Assembly (NCBI RefSeq): GCF_008520265.1 | Contig: NZ_VIQM01000051.1 | Location: 1-32,496, forward strand | From: Sphingobacterium cavernae | GTDB taxonomy: Bacteria > Bacteroidota > Bacteroidia > Sphingobacteriales > Sphingobacteriaceae | Direction: 5' to 3' | DNA length: 32,496 bases | In this document: positions 31,071 through 32,496 of the stretch, piece after piece | Layout: each line of letters starts with the position of its first letter | Numbering within the stretch: position 1 is the first letter of the stretch | The notes under the pieces: generated by a model | Seen by the model: only the letters and a program-made list of their open reading frames with translations | Databases searched by the model: none | Told to the model about the DNA's origin: nothing | Made by a program: the position numbers and the translations under genes

Positions 31071-31109
31071 ATAATTTATAATCCCCTTCTAATTTTAGGG
31101 GCTTTAATA
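31071..31109 (+). terminator. Terminator-like hairpin, copy 2 of a repeated element
   Basis: CCCCTTCTAATTTTAGGGG forms the stem at 31083-31101, preceded by ATAATTTATAATCCCCTT, the same 18-base flank as at 29270. It ends the DUF551 gene transcript and sits just before the IS3 element. Confidence 0.65.
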
Positions 31110-31197
31110 TTTATACATGATAAATTCAAATGACCTGTAACCCTCCCGAAAAGTCGGACTGTTTGAAATGCGAAAATTCGTAACTTAGAACAGTACA

Positions 31198-31464
31198 ATG
31201 AAAAAAACAAGAATCAGCGAGAGTCAGATCGTTTCGGCGATCAAGCAACATGAATCAGGTAAATCCACTTCTGATATCTGCCGGGAGTTGGGTGTCCACC
31301 AAGCCACATTTTACAATTGGAAGAAGAAGTATTCCGGTATGGACAGCCAAGAGCTGCGCCGTATGAAGGAACTTGAGGAAGAGAACCGCCGTCTCAAACA
31401 GATGTATGCGGACCTTGCCCTAGACCATAAGATCCTCAAGGACGTACTATCAAAAAAGTTCTGA
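31198..31464 (+). CDS. IS3-family transposase OrfA
   Basis: An 88-residue protein starting MKKTRISESQIVSAIKQHES, with the HTH SDICRELGVHQATFYNWKKKY and then a leucine-zipper-like coiled coil (RRMKELEEENRRLKQMYADL). This is the DNA-binding OrfA of IS3-type elements. Near its end is the slippery heptamer A_AAA_AAG (31452-31458), which would give a -1 shift into the OrfB frame and produce the OrfAB fusion ending at 32288. Confidence 0.93.
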   Translation: MKKTRISESQIVSAIKQHESGKSTSDICRELGVHQATFYNWKKKYSGMDSQELRRMKELEEENRRLKQMYADLALDHKILKDVLSKKF

Positions 31465-31484
31465 GGCCCTGCCAGCGCAAGGAT

Positions 31485-32288
31485 ATGGCTGCTTATGTGA
31501 TTTCGACGCACCGGATCAGCATCAGCAGGGCCTGCAAGGTTGTCAATCTTCCCAAGTCAATGTATTATTACAGGAACAAGAAGGATGACAGCGAAACGAT
31601 AGCGAAGCTCCGAGAGCTGGCCGATCGGTATCCAACCGAAGGACAGGACCTTTACTATTCACGGATCCGACACGAAGGACTGAAATGGAATTACAAACGA
31701 ATACGCAGGGTGTATCAACTATTGGGGATGAATCGTCGCAGAAAGAGCAGAAGACGACTTCCAGCCCGGGTAAAGCAACCATTGTCGATTCCAGAGAAGC
31801 CGCTTAAAACATGGTCTTTGGACTTCATGAGCGATGTACTGACCAATAAGCGCAAGTTCAGGACACTGAATATCATTGATGACTTTAACAGGCGGGCCAT
31901 CGCTATTGAGGTTGCACATAGTATGCCAGCAAGCAAAGTAACCTATCTATTGGAACGCATCATAAAAGAGCAAGGAAAGCCTTCACGTTTCCGTACAGAT
32001 AACGGCCCAGAATTTATCAGCAGGGAATTTCGAGATTGGTGTGCTGACAAAGAAATAGAGATACAGTATATCCAACCAGGCAGGCCTATGCAAAATGCCT
32101 ACATTGAACGTTTCAACCGCACATTTCGGGAAAGTATCCTGGATGCCTACCTCTTTGAAGATACTCTGCAAGTACAGATACTCGCAGAAGAATGGCTACA
32201 GGATTACAACTACAAAAGACCACATGAATCACTGGGAGGAAAGACACCAATGGAATACGATGCCCTGCCGGCGGCATGTTATCAATAG
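31485..32288 (+). CDS. IS3-family transposase OrfB (catalytic)
   Basis: A 267-residue frame from the ATG at 31485, though the active product is likely the OrfAB fusion through the -1 frameshift; the frame is open upstream to the slippery site, reading VLRPCQRKD. The DDE residues are visible: KTWSLDFMSD (first Asp), RTDNGPEFISREF (second Asp) and GRPMQNAYIERFNRTFRE (Glu). The C-terminal part YNYKRPHESLGGKTPMEY is the standard IS3 ending. It appears intact, so the element could have been active, although its right terminus is damaged. Confidence 0.93.
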   Translation: MAAYVISTHRISISRACKVVNLPKSMYYYRNKKDDSETIAKLRELADRYPTEGQDLYYSRIRHEGLKWNYKRIRRVYQLLGMNRRRKSRRRLPARVKQPLSIPEKPLKTWSLDFMSDVLTNKRKFRTLNIIDDFNRRAIAIEVAHSMPASKVTYLLERIIKEQGKPSRFRTDNGPEFISREFRDWCADKEIEIQYIQPGRPMQNAYIERFNRTFRESILDAYLFEDTLQVQILAEEWLQDYNYKRPHESLGGKTPMEYDALPAACYQ

Positions 32289-32369
32289 GTCACCTTTAAA
32301 AAAGATTGACCTATTGATAACAACTATATTTATATTTGAAAACTCGCCTGGATGCCAGTCCGAAAATCG

Positions 32370-32496
32370 TGTTAATTAGCGTGTAAATGCCACCACCCGT
32401 TCGCGTTAGAATGCCACCACCTTAAAACAATAAGGTTTAACTTGCTGAGTAAATAAATAGCTCAGCGTTATGTATAAATTGGCAATGTATAACACG
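32370..32496 (+). mobile_element. Left end of an IS21-type insertion sequence
   Basis: From TGTTAATTAGCG at 32370 the sequence carries two copies of ATGCCACCACC (32387-32397 and 32411-32421), 24 bases apart, each preceded by a CGTGTAA or GTTAGA type motif. IS21-family ends hold such multiple subterminal repeats, and this TGTTAATTAGCGTGTAA pattern is one I associate with them. The istA gene would start beyond the window. The junction falls right at the truncated IS3 end. Confidence 0.55.

Larger units (their letters stand above)
31131..32369 (+). mobile_element. IS3-family insertion sequence, right end truncated
   Basis: The left end reads TGACCTGTAACCCTCCCG and continues AAAAGTCGGACTG, typical of IS3-family (IS407-like) ends. 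The right side holds CAGTCCGAAAATCG ending at 32369, which resembles the inner part of the left repeat in reverse complement (CAGTCCGA, then TCGGGAGGG expected). The outermost bases are missing and IS21-like sequence starts at once. Length fits the usual 1.2-1.3 kb. Carries orfA and orfB. Confidence 0.7.

Noticed and set aside
1..32496. CRISPR array
   Set aside because: No run of regularly spaced direct repeats was seen. The only repeats are the three distant island repeats, the tRNA pair and IS-end repeats.

Overview
The window looks like a piece of a Bacteroidota chromosome of the Sphingobacteriaceae type, close to Sphingobacterium or Pedobacter. The evidence is the AT-rich sequence, TAnnTTTG-type -7 promoter boxes, the lack of Shine-Dalgarno sites, SusC/SusD proteins, short lipoprotein signals, and the kinds of mobile elements present. 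All identifications come from reading the sequence by eye; no database search was run.

Left part (1-11.5 kb) is mostly ordinary chromosome. It starts with the 5' end of an IS4-type transposase, then an MFS transporter on the minus strand. A plus-strand run follows: hotdog/DUF4442 protein, lipoprotein, SCO1/SenC copper chaperone and cytochrome c lipoprotein. After a gene with no usable start comes a tripartite RND efflux operon (TetR regulator, TolC-like channel, periplasmic adaptor, HAE1-type pump). Two near-identical tRNA-Leu(CAA) genes flank a PEGA lipoprotein gene.

Middle part (11.5-24.2 kb) looks acquired. A large serine recombinase is read toward the second tRNA-Leu, and its frame runs through the terminator and the whole tRNA on the opposite strand. 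Behind it lie a 52-residue ORF, a RadC/JAB protein and two excisionase-like HTH proteins with nested inverted repeats between them. Then comes a locus that reads as a unit: a membrane-anchored LytTR-like regulator, a small unknown protein, a Crp-like regulator, a MauE-type redox membrane protein, a secreted two-cysteine small protein (DUF6520-like), and a convergent TlpA-SusC-SusD operon. I infer a redox-coupled outer-membrane import or export system around a small cysteine protein.

Right part (24.2-32.5 kb) is very AT-rich and a mosaic. It has a 640-base gene-free stretch with nested and long-range pairing (possible structured RNA or leader), an XRE-like protein, broken genes and the 3' end of a tRNA (probably Ser). 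After that come single-gene units, three of them introduced by copies of a roughly 50-base imperfect inverted repeat (TTGGAC...GTCCAA). Among them is a tight three-gene overlapping operon (unknown protein, zinc-ribbon protein, two-helix membrane protein) that resembles a defence or conflict cassette. The window closes with an IS3-family element (A_AAA_AAG frameshift signal) whose right end appears cut by the left end of an IS21-type element.
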